Source: Candidatus Omnitrophota bacterium
GTDB taxonomy: Bacteria; Omnitrophota; Gorgyraeia; Gygaellales; Profunditerraquicolaceae
DNA length: 37,712 nucleotides
Assembly: GCA_026387265.1 (NCBI GenBank)
Contig: JAPLLZ010000042.1
Span: forward strand, 1 to 37,712
Reading direction: 5' to 3'
In this document: one piece after another, positions 7,869 through 16,021 of the stretch
How positions within the stretch are numbered: the first letter of the stretch is position 1
How the letters are laid out: every line of letters starts with the position of its first letter
The notes under the pieces: generated by a model
The model's input: only the letters and a program-made list of their open reading frames with translations
Told to the model about the DNA's origin: nothing
Database searches by the model: none
Program-made: the position numbers and the translations under genes

Positions 7869-8480
7869 ATGGATGAGAATAATAATTTAAAATCAGCGAT
7901 TGAAGCATTAATTTTTGCTTCGGAGAAACCAATTACTACAGATCAGTTAAAAAAGGTATTAGGCGATCTGGACGCAGCTACCATTAATAAAATTATTACT
8001 GATTTAAAAAATGAATATGAAGGTCAAGGCAGGGGTATCCGGATTGTAGAGATCGCCGGTGGGTTTCAGATGATTACCAGCAGTAATTTTGCCCAGTTTT
8101 TAAAGAAACTTTTTAAGAATCGTTATAGTGATAAACTTTCTAAGCCCGCGCTTGAATCTTTAGCCATTATTGCCTATAAGCAACCGTTAACTAAGGCGGA
8201 AATTGAATCTTTAAGAAATGTAAATGTGGATGGGGTAATGAAAAGCCTGTTGGATAAAAATTTAATTCGTATTTGCGGTAGAAAGAAAATTCCCGGCAGG
8301 CCTTTTGTTTTCGGTACTACCCGGGAATTCCTGGAGCATTTTGGTTTAAAGTCTCTTCAGGATTTACCTAAAATGGAAGATTTTACGGTTTTGGCCCAAG
8401 AAAAAGAAGGCCAAACTGATATTGAGCCGATTACCCAGGAAGATTTGGAGGTTAAAAATGCGCCTGAACAAGTTGCGTAA
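7869..8480 (+). CDS. scpB: Segregation and condensation protein ScpB
   Basis: A 203-residue ScpB, the winged-helix partner of the SMC-ScpA condensin complex. The two winged-helix domains are visible (about 5-80 and 85-165), with the family motifs IEALIFASEKPIT, ALESLAIIAYKQPLTKAEIE and NVDGVMKSLLDKNLIRICGRKKIPGRP (cut here only for length). It starts three bases after ruvA and its 3' end overlaps the pheA start. scpA is not in this window. The acidic, poorly conserved tail (about 175-203) is normal for the family. Confidence 0.93.
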   Translation: MDENNNLKSAIEALIFASEKPITTDQLKKVLGDLDAATINKIITDLKNEYEGQGRGIRIVEIAGGFQMITSSNFAQFLKKLFKNRYSDKLSKPALESLAIIAYKQPLTKAEIESLRNVNVDGVMKSLLDKNLIRICGRKKIPGRPFVFGTTREFLEHFGLKSLQDLPKMEDFTVLAQEKEGQTDIEPITQEDLEVKNAPEQVA

Positions 8481-9519
8481 AAAAATTGATTTACTCGATC
8501 ATAAGCTGATTAATTTGTTGAATCAGCGTGCTGCGGCAACTAAAGATATCGGTAAGATTAAGATTAATGCCGGTAAGAGTATTTATGTGCCGGAAAGAGA
8601 GGCGCAGGTATTAAAAAGAATCTTTAGGTTAAATAAAGGCCCTTTAAAAAAAAGTGCACTGGAAGCAATTTACCGCGAGGTTATGTCTGCCAGTTTAGCT
8701 TTAGAAAAACCTTTAAAAATTGCTTATTTAGGGCCGCAGGCGAGCTTTACTAATCTGGCGGCAATAAAAAAATTCGGTTCCCAGGTAAGTTATATTGCCT
8801 GTAATAATATTACCGATGTATTCCTTGAGGTAGAAAAAGGCAGTGCTGACTACGGGGTTGTGCCTATTGAGAATTCCATTGAGGGGGCAGTTAGTCATAC
8901 TTTGGATGTTTTTGTGGATTCAGATTTAAAAATCTGCTCGCAGGTTATTTTAGAGGTTACCCATAATTTATTGGCGAATTGTGCAAAGAATAGAATACGT
9001 GTAGTTTATTCTATCCCTCAGGTTTTCGGGCAGTGCCGGATTTGGCTGCAGAAAAATTTGCCCAATGCCCAATTAGTAGATGTATCTAGCACTACTCGGG
9101 GCGCGGAAATGGCTAAACAAGAGAAGAATACAGCAGCGATCGCTTCGCTCGTAGCTTCTAAGGTTTATGGACTAAAGGTATTAGCCAGCGGAATTCAAGA
9201 TTCTGCGCATAATATTACACGTTTTCTGGTGGTAGGCAAAAATGTCGCTGCACGCACAGGTAAAGATAAGACCAGCCTGTTTTTTTCGATTAAAGACCGG
9301 GTGGGTGCTTTATATGAAATGCTTTTGCCGTTTCGTAAATACGGGGTTAATCTTACGAAAATTGAATCCCGACCATCGAAAAAGAAAGCCTGGGAATATT
9401 ATTTTTTTGTGGATATCTTAGGGCATCAGGAGGACGCTTTAATTAAAAAAGCATTAAAGGAATTAGAATGCAAATGTAGTTATTTAAAAATATTAGGATC
9501 TTATCCTATTGGAGAATAA
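8458..9519 (+). CDS. pheA: Bifunctional chorismate mutase / prephenate dehydratase
   Basis: A 353-residue P-protein that turns chorismate into prephenate and then phenylpyruvate for phenylalanine synthesis. Domains in order: AroQ-type chorismate mutase (about 1-80, LRKKIDLLDHKLINLLNQRA), prephenate dehydratase (about 85-265, AYLGPQASFTNLAA, VVPIENSIEG, ITRFLVV) and ACT regulatory domain (about 275-350, KTSLFFSIKDRVGALYEML, IESRPSKKKAWEY). The ACT domain implies allosteric inhibition by phenylalanine. I chose ATG 8458, with GGAGG at 8447-8451 six bases upstream, rather than the in-frame ATG at 8422 inside scpB. It overlaps scpB by 23 nt. Confidence 0.95.
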   Translation: MRLNKLRKKIDLLDHKLINLLNQRAAATKDIGKIKINAGKSIYVPEREAQVLKRIFRLNKGPLKKSALEAIYREVMSASLALEKPLKIAYLGPQASFTNLAAIKKFGSQVSYIACNNITDVFLEVEKGSADYGVVPIENSIEGAVSHTLDVFVDSDLKICSQVILEVTHNLLANCAKNRIRVVYSIPQVFGQCRIWLQKNLPNAQLVDVSSTTRGAEMAKQEKNTAAIASLVASKVYGLKVLASGIQDSAHNITRFLVVGKNVAARTGKDKTSLFFSIKDRVGALYEMLLPFRKYGVNLTKIESRPSKKKAWEYYFFVDILGHQEDALIKKALKELECKCSYLKILGSYPIGE

Positions 9520-9526
9520 ACAAAGA

Positions 9527-10627
9527 ATGAAATCATTAATTCGAAAAAGTGTTTTGTTGATTAATCCTTACGTTCCCGGTAAGCCGATTGAGGAAACTAA
9601 AAGGCAACTGGGGCTAAAAGAAGTGATTAAGCTGGCGTCTAATGAAAATCCGCTGGGAGTATCTCCTAAGGCGATTAACGCGATTAAAAAAGCATTATCC
9701 GGTATTAATCGGTATCCTGATGCGCAAGGTTTTTATTTAAAAAAGCGTCTGGCTAAGTTTTTTGGGCTGATTCCTGAAAATTTTGTTTTGGGTAACGGTT
9801 CCGATGAATTAATCGATATAATAATTAAGACTTTTGTGGAACCGGATGAAAATATTGTTACTTCGGAAAGTACTTTTCTAGAATATGAGATTGTTGCTCA
9901 AGTTAATGATCGCAAAGTCAAAAAAGCGCCTTTACGCTACTTTAAGTATGATCTAAATGCATTATTGAAATTGGTCGATAAAAAAACAAAATTAATTTTT
10001 ATTGCTAATCCTAATAATCCCACTGGGACTTATGTTAACAGAGAAGAAGTTGCGCAATTTATGAACGCACTTGCGGATGATATAGTGGTGGTTTTTGATG
10101 AGGCTTATAATACCTTTATTGATGTAAACGATTATCCTGATTCATTGAGTTATCTAAAGAGAAAAAGGAATATAATTATCCTCAGGACGTTTTCTAAGGC
10201 TTATGGATTAGCGGGATTACGCTTGGGGTATGCGCTTGCTGCGCCGGAATTAGCTACTTATATGGAGCAAGTTAGGCAGCCATTTAATACTAATCTTCTT
10301 GCTCAAGTCGCCGGGTTAGCTGCTTTGGATGATAAAGTTTTCTTGAAGAAAACCCGCCGCGTAACCTTAGAAGGTAAAAATTTTATTTACCAACAACTAT
10401 CAAGAATGGGGGTGGGCTATGTGCCCTCAATAGCGAATTTTATATTAGTTGATACTGGCACGGATAGTCGGGAAGTATTTAAGTTGATGCTTAAATTTGG
10501 CGTGATTGTCCGGGAGATGAGCCAATATGGATTAAGAAATTTTATACGCGTGACTATTGGCACATTAAAGGAAAACCAAAGGTTCCTGCGTGTTCTTAGT
10601 AAGGTGATAAAGGAGAAGACTCGATGA
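9527..10627 (+). CDS. hisC: HisC-like pyridoxal-phosphate aminotransferase
   Basis: A 366-residue fold-type I aminotransferase of the histidinol-phosphate/aromatic class. It carries LASNENPLGVSPKA near the N-terminus, GNGSDELIDII, ANPNNPTGTYV, FDEAYNTFID and the PLP lysine K224 in RTFSKAYGLAGLRLGY, ending with RVTIGTLKENQ. Annotated HisC proteins often act on aromatic keto acids. Its place between pheA and DAHP synthase suggests it transaminates phenylpyruvate or hydroxyphenylpyruvate, though dual use in histidine synthesis is possible. Start: ATG 9527 fits the family; an in-frame TTG at 9509 would add six residues. The end overlaps the next gene by ATGA. Confidence 0.9.
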   Translation: MKSLIRKSVLLINPYVPGKPIEETKRQLGLKEVIKLASNENPLGVSPKAINAIKKALSGINRYPDAQGFYLKKRLAKFFGLIPENFVLGNGSDELIDIIIKTFVEPDENIVTSESTFLEYEIVAQVNDRKVKKAPLRYFKYDLNALLKLVDKKTKLIFIANPNNPTGTYVNREEVAQFMNALADDIVVVFDEAYNTFIDVNDYPDSLSYLKRKRNIIILRTFSKAYGLAGLRLGYALAAPELATYMEQVRQPFNTNLLAQVAGLAALDDKVFLKKTRRVTLEGKNFIYQQLSRMGVGYVPSIANFILVDTGTDSREVFKLMLKFGVIVREMSQYGLRNFIRVTIGTLKENQRFLRVLSKVIKEKTR

Positions 10628-11643
10628 TCATTGTTCTAAAACCTGGTGCTAGCCAGGAACAAGTCGACCATATTATTGAAAAAGTAAAATTATTGGGGCT
10701 GACTCCTCATGTTTCTAAAGGGTCAGAAAGAACAATTATCGGCGTTATTGGTCCTGAGGATGTGTTGCGTGTTACGCCTTTAGAGGTTTTTCCTGGGGTA
10801 GAAAATGTTATTCCGGTACTTTCTCCGTTTCGGTTAGTTTCCCGTGAATTTAAGAAAGATGATTCAATTATCGATTTAGGCAAAGGGGTAAAGATTGGCG
10901 GCAAAGAAATAGTGGTTATGGCTGGTCCATGCACTATTGAGAATATTGATAGTTTATTTGAGATTGCCAGGGAAGTTAAGAAGGCAGGAGCAACCGTGTT
11001 GCGTGGTGGTGCTTTTAAGCCGCGAACATCCCCGTATAGTTTTCAGGGGTTAGGAAAAGCTGGTTTACAGATGCTCAGAGAAGTGGGCGAGGAATTAGGT
11101 CTAGTTACGGTCAGTGAAGTTATGGATAGCCGTGATGTTGGCTTAGTTGCTGATTATGTGGATGTGTTACAAATCGGCTGCCGTAATATGCAGAATTTTA
11201 ATCTTTTAAAAGAGGTGGGTGCGACAAAAAAACCTGTAGTTTTAAAACGGGGGATGGCTTCAACAGTTAAAGATCTGCTTATGTCTGCTGAATATATTTT
11301 AAGCGGGGGTAATTTTTCAGTCATTCTTTGTGAAAGAGGAATCCGCACTTTTGAAGATTCTACGCGTAATACTTTAGATATTAGCGCAGTTGCGGTAGTC
11401 AAGCAACTTTCACACTTACCCATTATTATTGATCCGTCACATGCTGCTGGAAAATGGAGCTGGGTGCCGGCTTTATCTAAGGCTGCGGTTGCCGCCGGAG
11501 CGGATGGTTTAATCATTGAGGTGCATAATCATCCTGAAGAAGCAGTTTCTGACGGGGCCCAGTCGCTTATCCCGGATAAATTCAATCATTTGGTCAAAGA
11601 GTTAAGAAGTCTGGCTGATTGCGTAGGGAGAAAAATTTCATGA
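10624..11643 (+). CDS. aroF: 3-deoxy-7-phosphoheptulonate (DAHP) synthase, type I-beta
   Basis: A 339-residue enzyme joining phosphoenolpyruvate and erythrose-4-phosphate, the first step to chorismate. The N-terminal ~70 residues form the small ferredoxin-like regulatory domain seen in the Thermotoga-type enzyme (MIIVLKPGASQEQVDHII). The TIM barrel follows, with VMAGPCTIEN, GATVLRGGAFKPRTSPYSFQ, VLQIGCRNMQNF, VVLKRGM, LCERGIRTFE, IIDPSHAAGK and IIEVHNHPEEA, which hold the metal and substrate residues. The N-terminal domain suggests feedback control by tyrosine or phenylalanine. ATGA overlaps join it to the aminotransferase before it and tyrA after it. Confidence 0.95.
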   Translation: MIIVLKPGASQEQVDHIIEKVKLLGLTPHVSKGSERTIIGVIGPEDVLRVTPLEVFPGVENVIPVLSPFRLVSREFKKDDSIIDLGKGVKIGGKEIVVMAGPCTIENIDSLFEIAREVKKAGATVLRGGAFKPRTSPYSFQGLGKAGLQMLREVGEELGLVTVSEVMDSRDVGLVADYVDVLQIGCRNMQNFNLLKEVGATKKPVVLKRGMASTVKDLLMSAEYILSGGNFSVILCERGIRTFEDSTRNTLDISAVAVVKQLSHLPIIIDPSHAAGKWSWVPALSKAAVAAGADGLIIEVHNHPEEAVSDGAQSLIPDKFNHLVKELRSLADCVGRKIS

Positions 11644-12470
11644 AAATGTTTAACAAAGTGGTAATAATCGGTACAGGTTTAATCGGAGGGTCTTTAGGTC
11701 TAGCCTTAAAGAAACAGCATTTAGCTGCCCAGGTTATTGGTTTCAGTCGGCAGCAAAAAAATGCCAGGTTAGCCAAGAAAGCCGGAGCGATTGATCAAAT
11801 TGGGTTATCTTTGGATGTGGTGGCAGATGCAGATTTAGTGGTATTAGCTACGCCTATTGATACGATTATTGATTTTGCTTTAAAAATAGAAAAGAAAATT
11901 AAGCAGGGTTGTATTGTTATTGATGTTGGAAGTACCAAAGAGCGGATTGTTTCTAAGGTAGGCGTATTTATTCCGAATTTTTTAGGTTGCCATCCGTTGG
12001 CTGGCTCGGAAAAAAAAGGCATCCTGAATTTACAGGAGAATATTTTTAAAGGTTCAATTTGTATAATTACGCCTACAGCGAAAACTAAAAAAAATGTTCT
12101 AAATAAAGTTAAATTGTTGTGGAAAAAACTAGGTGCACGCGTGATTATTCTTTCAGCAAAAAAACATGACCAGGTTCTTGCGTTTACCAGCCATTTACCT
12201 CATGCTGTTGCGTTTAGCTTGATTAGTTCTGTTCCTGGCCAATATTTGAATTTGGGTTCTACCGGCTTAAAAGATACTACCCGGATTTCCAGCTCGGATG
12301 CTAATCTTTGGAGTGAGATATTCTTAAGCAATCGCAGTAATTTGTTAAATGTTTTATCGGTTTTTAACAGTAAGCTCGCCGCATTAAAACTTGCCCTCGC
12401 CAGTAAAAATAAAGGGCAACTTGTAAAAATTCTTGTGTCCGCTAAGCAAAAGAGAGAAAAATTAAAATGA
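11640..12470 (+). CDS. tyrA: Prephenate dehydrogenase
   Basis: A 276-residue NAD(P)-dependent enzyme that oxidatively decarboxylates prephenate to 4-hydroxyphenylpyruvate for tyrosine. The N-terminal Rossmann fold carries GTGLIGGSLGLALK; LATPIDTI, DVGSTKERIV and GCHPLAGSEKKGI are family motifs, and TSHLPHAVAFSL sits in the helical C-terminal domain. There is no ACT domain, unlike many Gram-positive TyrA proteins, so feedback may act elsewhere. I chose ATG 11640, whose ATGA overlaps the DAHP synthase stop, over an upstream in-frame start at 11619. The gene also overlaps cmk by ATGA, putting the aromatic run and cmk in one translationally coupled chain. Confidence 0.94.
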   Translation: MKMFNKVVIIGTGLIGGSLGLALKKQHLAAQVIGFSRQQKNARLAKKAGAIDQIGLSLDVVADADLVVLATPIDTIIDFALKIEKKIKQGCIVIDVGSTKERIVSKVGVFIPNFLGCHPLAGSEKKGILNLQENIFKGSICIITPTAKTKKNVLNKVKLLWKKLGARVIILSAKKHDQVLAFTSHLPHAVAFSLISSVPGQYLNLGSTGLKDTTRISSSDANLWSEIFLSNRSNLLNVLSVFNSKLAALKLALASKNKGQLVKILVSAKQKREKLK

Positions 12471-14812
12471 TTATTGCTATTGATGGCCCGGCTGGTGCAG
12501 GGAAAAGCACGGTAGCTAAGATTTTAGCTAAAAGGCTGGGTTTTCTTTATATTGATACCGGAGCAATGTACCGGGCTTTGACGCTAAAGGCCCTGGAAAG
12601 CAATATTCCGGTAAATAATGAGGGAGAAATAATCCGTTTGGCTGATAAGGTTAAAATAGATTTAATTAATAATCCCGACGGTCCACTGACAGTTATGTTA
12701 GATGGAAAGGATGTTTCTTTGGCGATTCGGCAGCCTAGAATTACGCAATTTGTTTCAGATATAGCTAAAATTAAAGAGGTGCGTCAAGTATTAGTGAAAA
12801 TGCAAAGAGAGTTTGGCCAAAAAGGAGATTGCGTTTTAGATGGCCGGGATATTGGCACCGTGGTTTTTCCTAATGCCCAGAAAAAGTTTTTTATTGATGC
12901 TTCTGCAGATGAACGGGTAAAACGCCGTTTTAAGGAATTAAAAGGTTTAGGCCAGAATGTTGCCGAAAATGAAGTAGCTAAGGATTTAGCTAACCGGGAT
13001 AAGATTGATTCAACCCGTCAAGCCTCACCTTTACGTCAGGCAGCTGATGCAATTTATATTGATACCACAGATCTTTCTATAGAACAAGTAGTTGAGAAAA
13101 TGTTTAACTTGGTTAAACGGCATAAAGGTGATCAACTTTTAGATGATATGGAGTTAGAAAAAGAGCGGGGCATTACCATTAAGGCATCTATGGTCAGATT
13201 AAATTATTTTTCTAAGAAATTTAACCAAGAATACATTTTAAACCTTATTGATACCCCGGGACATGTAGATTTTACTTATGAAGTATCTAAATCTTTAGCT
13301 GCGTGTGAAGGTGCGGTATTAGTGATCGATGCCGGTCAGGGTATTGAGGCGCAAACTGTAGCGAATTATTATTTGGCTATAGATAACAATCTTCATGTTA
13401 TTCCGGTAATTAATAAGGTAGATTTAGTTTCTGCTGATGTGCCTAGGGTAAAAACGCAGGTAGAGACTGTTCTGGGTTTTAAAGAAGAAGAAATTATTCT
13501 AGCTTCAGCTAAAGAAGGGAATGGGGTTATTGAGATTTTGGATAGGATTATCGAAACCATCCCCAGCCCTGGCGGACAGGAAGATGGAGCACTTAAGGCT
13601 TTAATTTTTGATTGCCGTTTCGATGCTTTTAAAGGCGTAGTTGTTTTTGTGAAAGTTATTGACGGGGTAATCACCCCTAAGACGCAGTTAAAAATGTTTC
13701 ATACGGGAAAAGTCTATAAAATTGAAGAATTGGGTGTGTTTAAGGATTTGAAATATTCTGCTGTGGATAATTTAACTTGTGGAGAGGTCGGGTACTTTAC
13801 TGCGAATATGCGTGATCCCCGGGAGGTAGTTATCGGAGATACGATTACTGATCCGAAGAATCCATGCGCTCAGGCTTTGCCTGGTTATCGTAAGGTAAAG
13901 CCTTTGGTGTTTTGTGGTATCTATCCGGTTAATCCTGCGGATTTTCCGGAATTACGCGATGCCATGGATAAACTAAAACTTTCCGATGCTTCTTTTGTTT
14001 TTGAGCCTGAAAATTCACAATCTTTCGGGGCAGGATTCCGTTGCGGGTTTTTGGGCCTTTTGCATATGGAGATTGTTCAGGAAAGGCTTGAACGCGAATA
14101 TGACTTAAATCTCATCCTCACTGTTCCTAATGTAGTCTATCGCGTAAAAACAAAGTCGGGTGAACTTATTGAAATAGATACACCAATGAAACTTAGCGCA
14201 AATGGCGATATTCAAGAGGCACAGGAACCGTTTGCCAGCTTATTGATGATTGTACCGGTTGATTCGATTGAGGCGGTTTGTGATTTCACTAAATCCCGCA
14301 GGGGTGTATTTGTTTCTAATGAATATTTAGGGGAAGATCGTGTAAAAGTAATTTTCTCTATACCTCTATCTGAAATTATTGTTGATTTTTATGATCGCAT
14401 GAAATCAATTACGCGGGGTTATGGTTCTATGGATTATGAGGTTAAAGAATATTTGCCGACAAGGCTGGTTAAACTTGATATATTATTAAATAGCCAGATT
14501 TGCGATGCTTTTTCCTCGTTAATGTTTAAAGATAAGGCTACCTCGCGGGCGCATTTATTGGTTTCTAAACTTAAGGAGTTGATTCCGCGGCAGCTTTTTG
14601 AAGTAACGATTCAGGCAGCAGTGGGCAGTCAGATTTTGGCTTCAGAAAGAGTGCGTTCTGTAGGTAAAAATGCCACAAGCAAATGTTCCGGCGGAGATAT
14701 CACCCGTAAGCGTAAGCTTTGGGAAACTCAGAAAAAAGGCAAGAAAAGGCTGAAGCAGTTTGGAAAAGTGGAAATACCACAAGAAGCTTTTCTGGAGATA
14801 TTAAAAATATGA
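12467..14812 (+). CDS. Cytidylate kinase fused in frame to P-loop-less LepA (EF-4)
   Basis: A 781-residue frame. Residues 1-220 are a full cytidylate kinase (P-loop GPAGAGKST at 7-15, DTGAMYRALT, LDGRDIGTVVFP, ANRDKIDSTRQASPL). From D222 it continues as elongation factor 4/LepA: ERGITIK near 233-239, DTPGHVDF at 262-269, NKVD at 316-319, SAKEGNG, then domains II-V and the LepA C-terminus. What normally comes first in LepA, the start and the G1 P-loop (AHIDHGKST-type) with ~40 residues, is absent, as is the cmk stop codon. The junction is near 13127-13130. The fused LepA should not bind GTP normally. This is either a real deletion fusing neighbouring genes or an assembly error. lepB follows with an ATGA overlap. 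Confidence 0.88.
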   Translation: MIIAIDGPAGAGKSTVAKILAKRLGFLYIDTGAMYRALTLKALESNIPVNNEGEIIRLADKVKIDLINNPDGPLTVMLDGKDVSLAIRQPRITQFVSDIAKIKEVRQVLVKMQREFGQKGDCVLDGRDIGTVVFPNAQKKFFIDASADERVKRRFKELKGLGQNVAENEVAKDLANRDKIDSTRQASPLRQAADAIYIDTTDLSIEQVVEKMFNLVKRHKGDQLLDDMELEKERGITIKASMVRLNYFSKKFNQEYILNLIDTPGHVDFTYEVSKSLAACEGAVLVIDAGQGIEAQTVANYYLAIDNNLHVIPVINKVDLVSADVPRVKTQVETVLGFKEEEIILASAKEGNGVIEILDRIIETIPSPGGQEDGALKALIFDCRFDAFKGVVVFVKVIDGVITPKTQLKMFHTGKVYKIEELGVFKDLKYSAVDNLTCGEVGYFTANMRDPREVVIGDTITDPKNPCAQALPGYRKVKPLVFCGIYPVNPADFPELRDAMDKLKLSDASFVFEPENSQSFGAGFRCGFLGLLHMEIVQERLEREYDLNLILTVPNVVYRVKTKSGELIEIDTPMKLSANGDIQEAQEPFASLLMIVPVDSIEAVCDFTKSRRGVFVSNEYLGEDRVKVIFSIPLSEIIVDFYDRMKSITRGYGSMDYEVKEYLPTRLVKLDILLNSQICDAFSSLMFKDKATSRAHLLVSKLKELIPRQLFEVTIQAAVGSQILASERVRSVGKNATSKCSGGDITRKRKLWETQKKGKKRLKQFGKVEIPQEAFLEILKI

Positions 14813-15384
14813 GTTTAAAAAAGAAATCTGTAATTAGGGATTGGGTTGAATCAATTATTATTGCTTTTCTTTTGGCTTTAGTTATCCGGGCTTTTTTGGT
14901 CCAGGCCTTTAAGATTCCTACCGGGTCAATGCGCATGACCTTAATTGAGGGGGATTTGATTTTAGTAAACAAGTTCATTTATGGAGCAAAAATTCCGTTC
15001 ACTAATATGCGGTTACCGGCATTGCGCCAGCCTAAAAGAGGGGATGTAATTGTTTTTATTTATCCGGAAGATAAAAGTAAGGATTTTATAAAGAGATTGG
15101 TCGGGCTTCCCGGAGATGTGGTGGAAATTAAGGGTGGTTCGGTATATATTAATGATCAGCCGGCTGCAGAACCGATCTTTAATCAGATTTATTACTATAA
15201 CCGCGGCCAATTAAGTGCGCCGGGTGAAAAATTAGTTGTACCTGCGGATAGTTATTTTGTATTAGGAGATAATTCTGCTACTTCTAAGGATAGCCGCTAC
15301 TGGGGGTTTGTCCCAAAGAATAATTTACTTGGGCAGGCGATGATTATTTATTGGCCTGTGCAGCGAATGAGGGTGATTAAATGA
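14809..15384 (+). CDS. lepB: Signal peptidase I
   Basis: A 191-residue membrane-anchored serine/lysine protease that removes signal peptides of exported proteins. One N-terminal transmembrane helix (about 12-32) is followed by the catalytic serine S40 in PTGSMRMTL and the catalytic lysine K95 in FIKRLVGLPGD. The C-terminal box GDNSATSKDSRYWGFVP is typical. I chose ATG 14809, which overlaps the preceding stop by ATGA, over an upstream in-frame ATG at 14719 inside lepA. The lepA-lepB order is a familiar bacterial pairing. The stop overlaps a 26-codon ORF that leads into pgsA. Confidence 0.95.
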   Translation: MSLKKKSVIRDWVESIIIAFLLALVIRAFLVQAFKIPTGSMRMTLIEGDLILVNKFIYGAKIPFTNMRLPALRQPKRGDVIVFIYPEDKSKDFIKRLVGLPGDVVEIKGGSVYINDQPAAEPIFNQIYYYNRGQLSAPGEKLVVPADSYFVLGDNSATSKDSRYWGFVPKNNLLGQAMIIYWPVQRMRVIK

Positions 15385-15461
15385 ATCCCGCACCTTCTAA
15401 ATATTCAATTCTTGAAGTCAGACGGTTTAATAAATTAATTAAGGAAGAAGGTGCGGGATGA
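15381..15461 (+). CDS. Putative 26-residue small ORF coupling lepB to pgsA
   Basis: ATG at 15381 overlaps the lepB stop (ATGA), and its own TGA (15459-15461) overlaps the pgsA ATG (15458-15460), also as ATGA. The predicted peptide is 26 residues, basic in the middle (EVRRFNKLIKEEG), with no recognisable domain. The frame fills the whole lepB-pgsA gap and is framed by the 11-bp inverted repeat at 15387-15457. It may be a translated coupling leader, a true small protein, or the remnant of a larger deleted gene. I do not recognise it. Translation is inferred only from the two exact overlaps. Confidence 0.45.
   Translation: MNPAPSKYSILEVRRFNKLIKEEGAG
15387..15457 (+). promoter_or_regulatory. 11-bp inverted repeat enclosing the pgsA ribosome binding site
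   Basis: CCCGCACCTTC (15387-15397) and GAAGGTGCGGG (15447-15457) are perfect inverted copies with a 49-nt spacer. The right arm ends directly before the pgsA ATG and contains GAAGG, the nearest ribosome binding site. The left arm contains CACCTTC, an anti-Shine-Dalgarno-like stretch. If the arms pair in mRNA, pgsA initiation would be closed until ribosomes translate through the small ORF. This is inference from sequence only. Confidence 0.6.
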
Positions 15462-16021
15462 ATATAGCAAATAAAATTTCTACATTTCGCATATTAAGCG
15501 TTCCATTTTTTATTGCTTGCCTGTTGTATTATGCCCCGGAAAGAGCTTTTTTGGTAAAATTAGCTTTAGTCATATTTATTCTAGGGGTTATTTCTGATGG
15601 TTTAGATGGTTATATCGCCAGAAAAGCTAAAATGCAATCCAAAGCTGGATTAATTTTAGATCCGTTAGGAGACAAGCTTTTATTAATTAGCGCCTTTGTA
15701 TTTTTGTCACCGATTTGTCACTTAAATCTTAAGTTTCCACTCTGGGTAAGTTTTATTGTGATTTCCCGGGATTTGATTATTATAATCGGAGCAGTAGTTA
15801 TTTATATGGTTAAACAGAATTTAGAGGTTTATCCTACCAAGTGGGGTAAATTAACTACAATTTTTCAAATGCTTTCTGTGATTTGTGTTTTGTTGCAATG
15901 GAAATTAGCAGTGTTGATTTGGTGGCCGGCGGTAATTTTTACGATTATTTCCGGCTTTGATTACGTAAAGAGAGGTTTTAAAATTTTATATGCTGCTGAC
16001 AATCGTCGCGTTACTAGTTAG
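15458..16021 (+). CDS. pgsA: CDP-alcohol phosphatidyltransferase, probable phosphatidylglycerophosphate synthase
   Basis: A 187-residue integral membrane enzyme of phospholipid synthesis, expected to make phosphatidylglycerol phosphate from CDP-diacylglycerol and glycerol-3-phosphate. The full CDP-alcohol transferase signature D-x2-DG-x2-AR-x8-G-x3-D-x3-D is present: DGLDGYIARKAKM, then GLILDPLGDK. Several hydrophobic helices span the rest. Its length and its neighbour plsY favour PgsA over other family members, but head-group specificity cannot be proven from sequence. The start overlaps the small ORF, and the 3' end overlaps plsY by 32 nt in another frame. Confidence 0.9.
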   Translation: MNIANKISTFRILSVPFFIACLLYYAPERAFLVKLALVIFILGVISDGLDGYIARKAKMQSKAGLILDPLGDKLLLISAFVFLSPICHLNLKFPLWVSFIVISRDLIIIIGAVVIYMVKQNLEVYPTKWGKLTTIFQMLSVICVLLQWKLAVLIWWPAVIFTIISGFDYVKRGFKILYAADNRRVTS

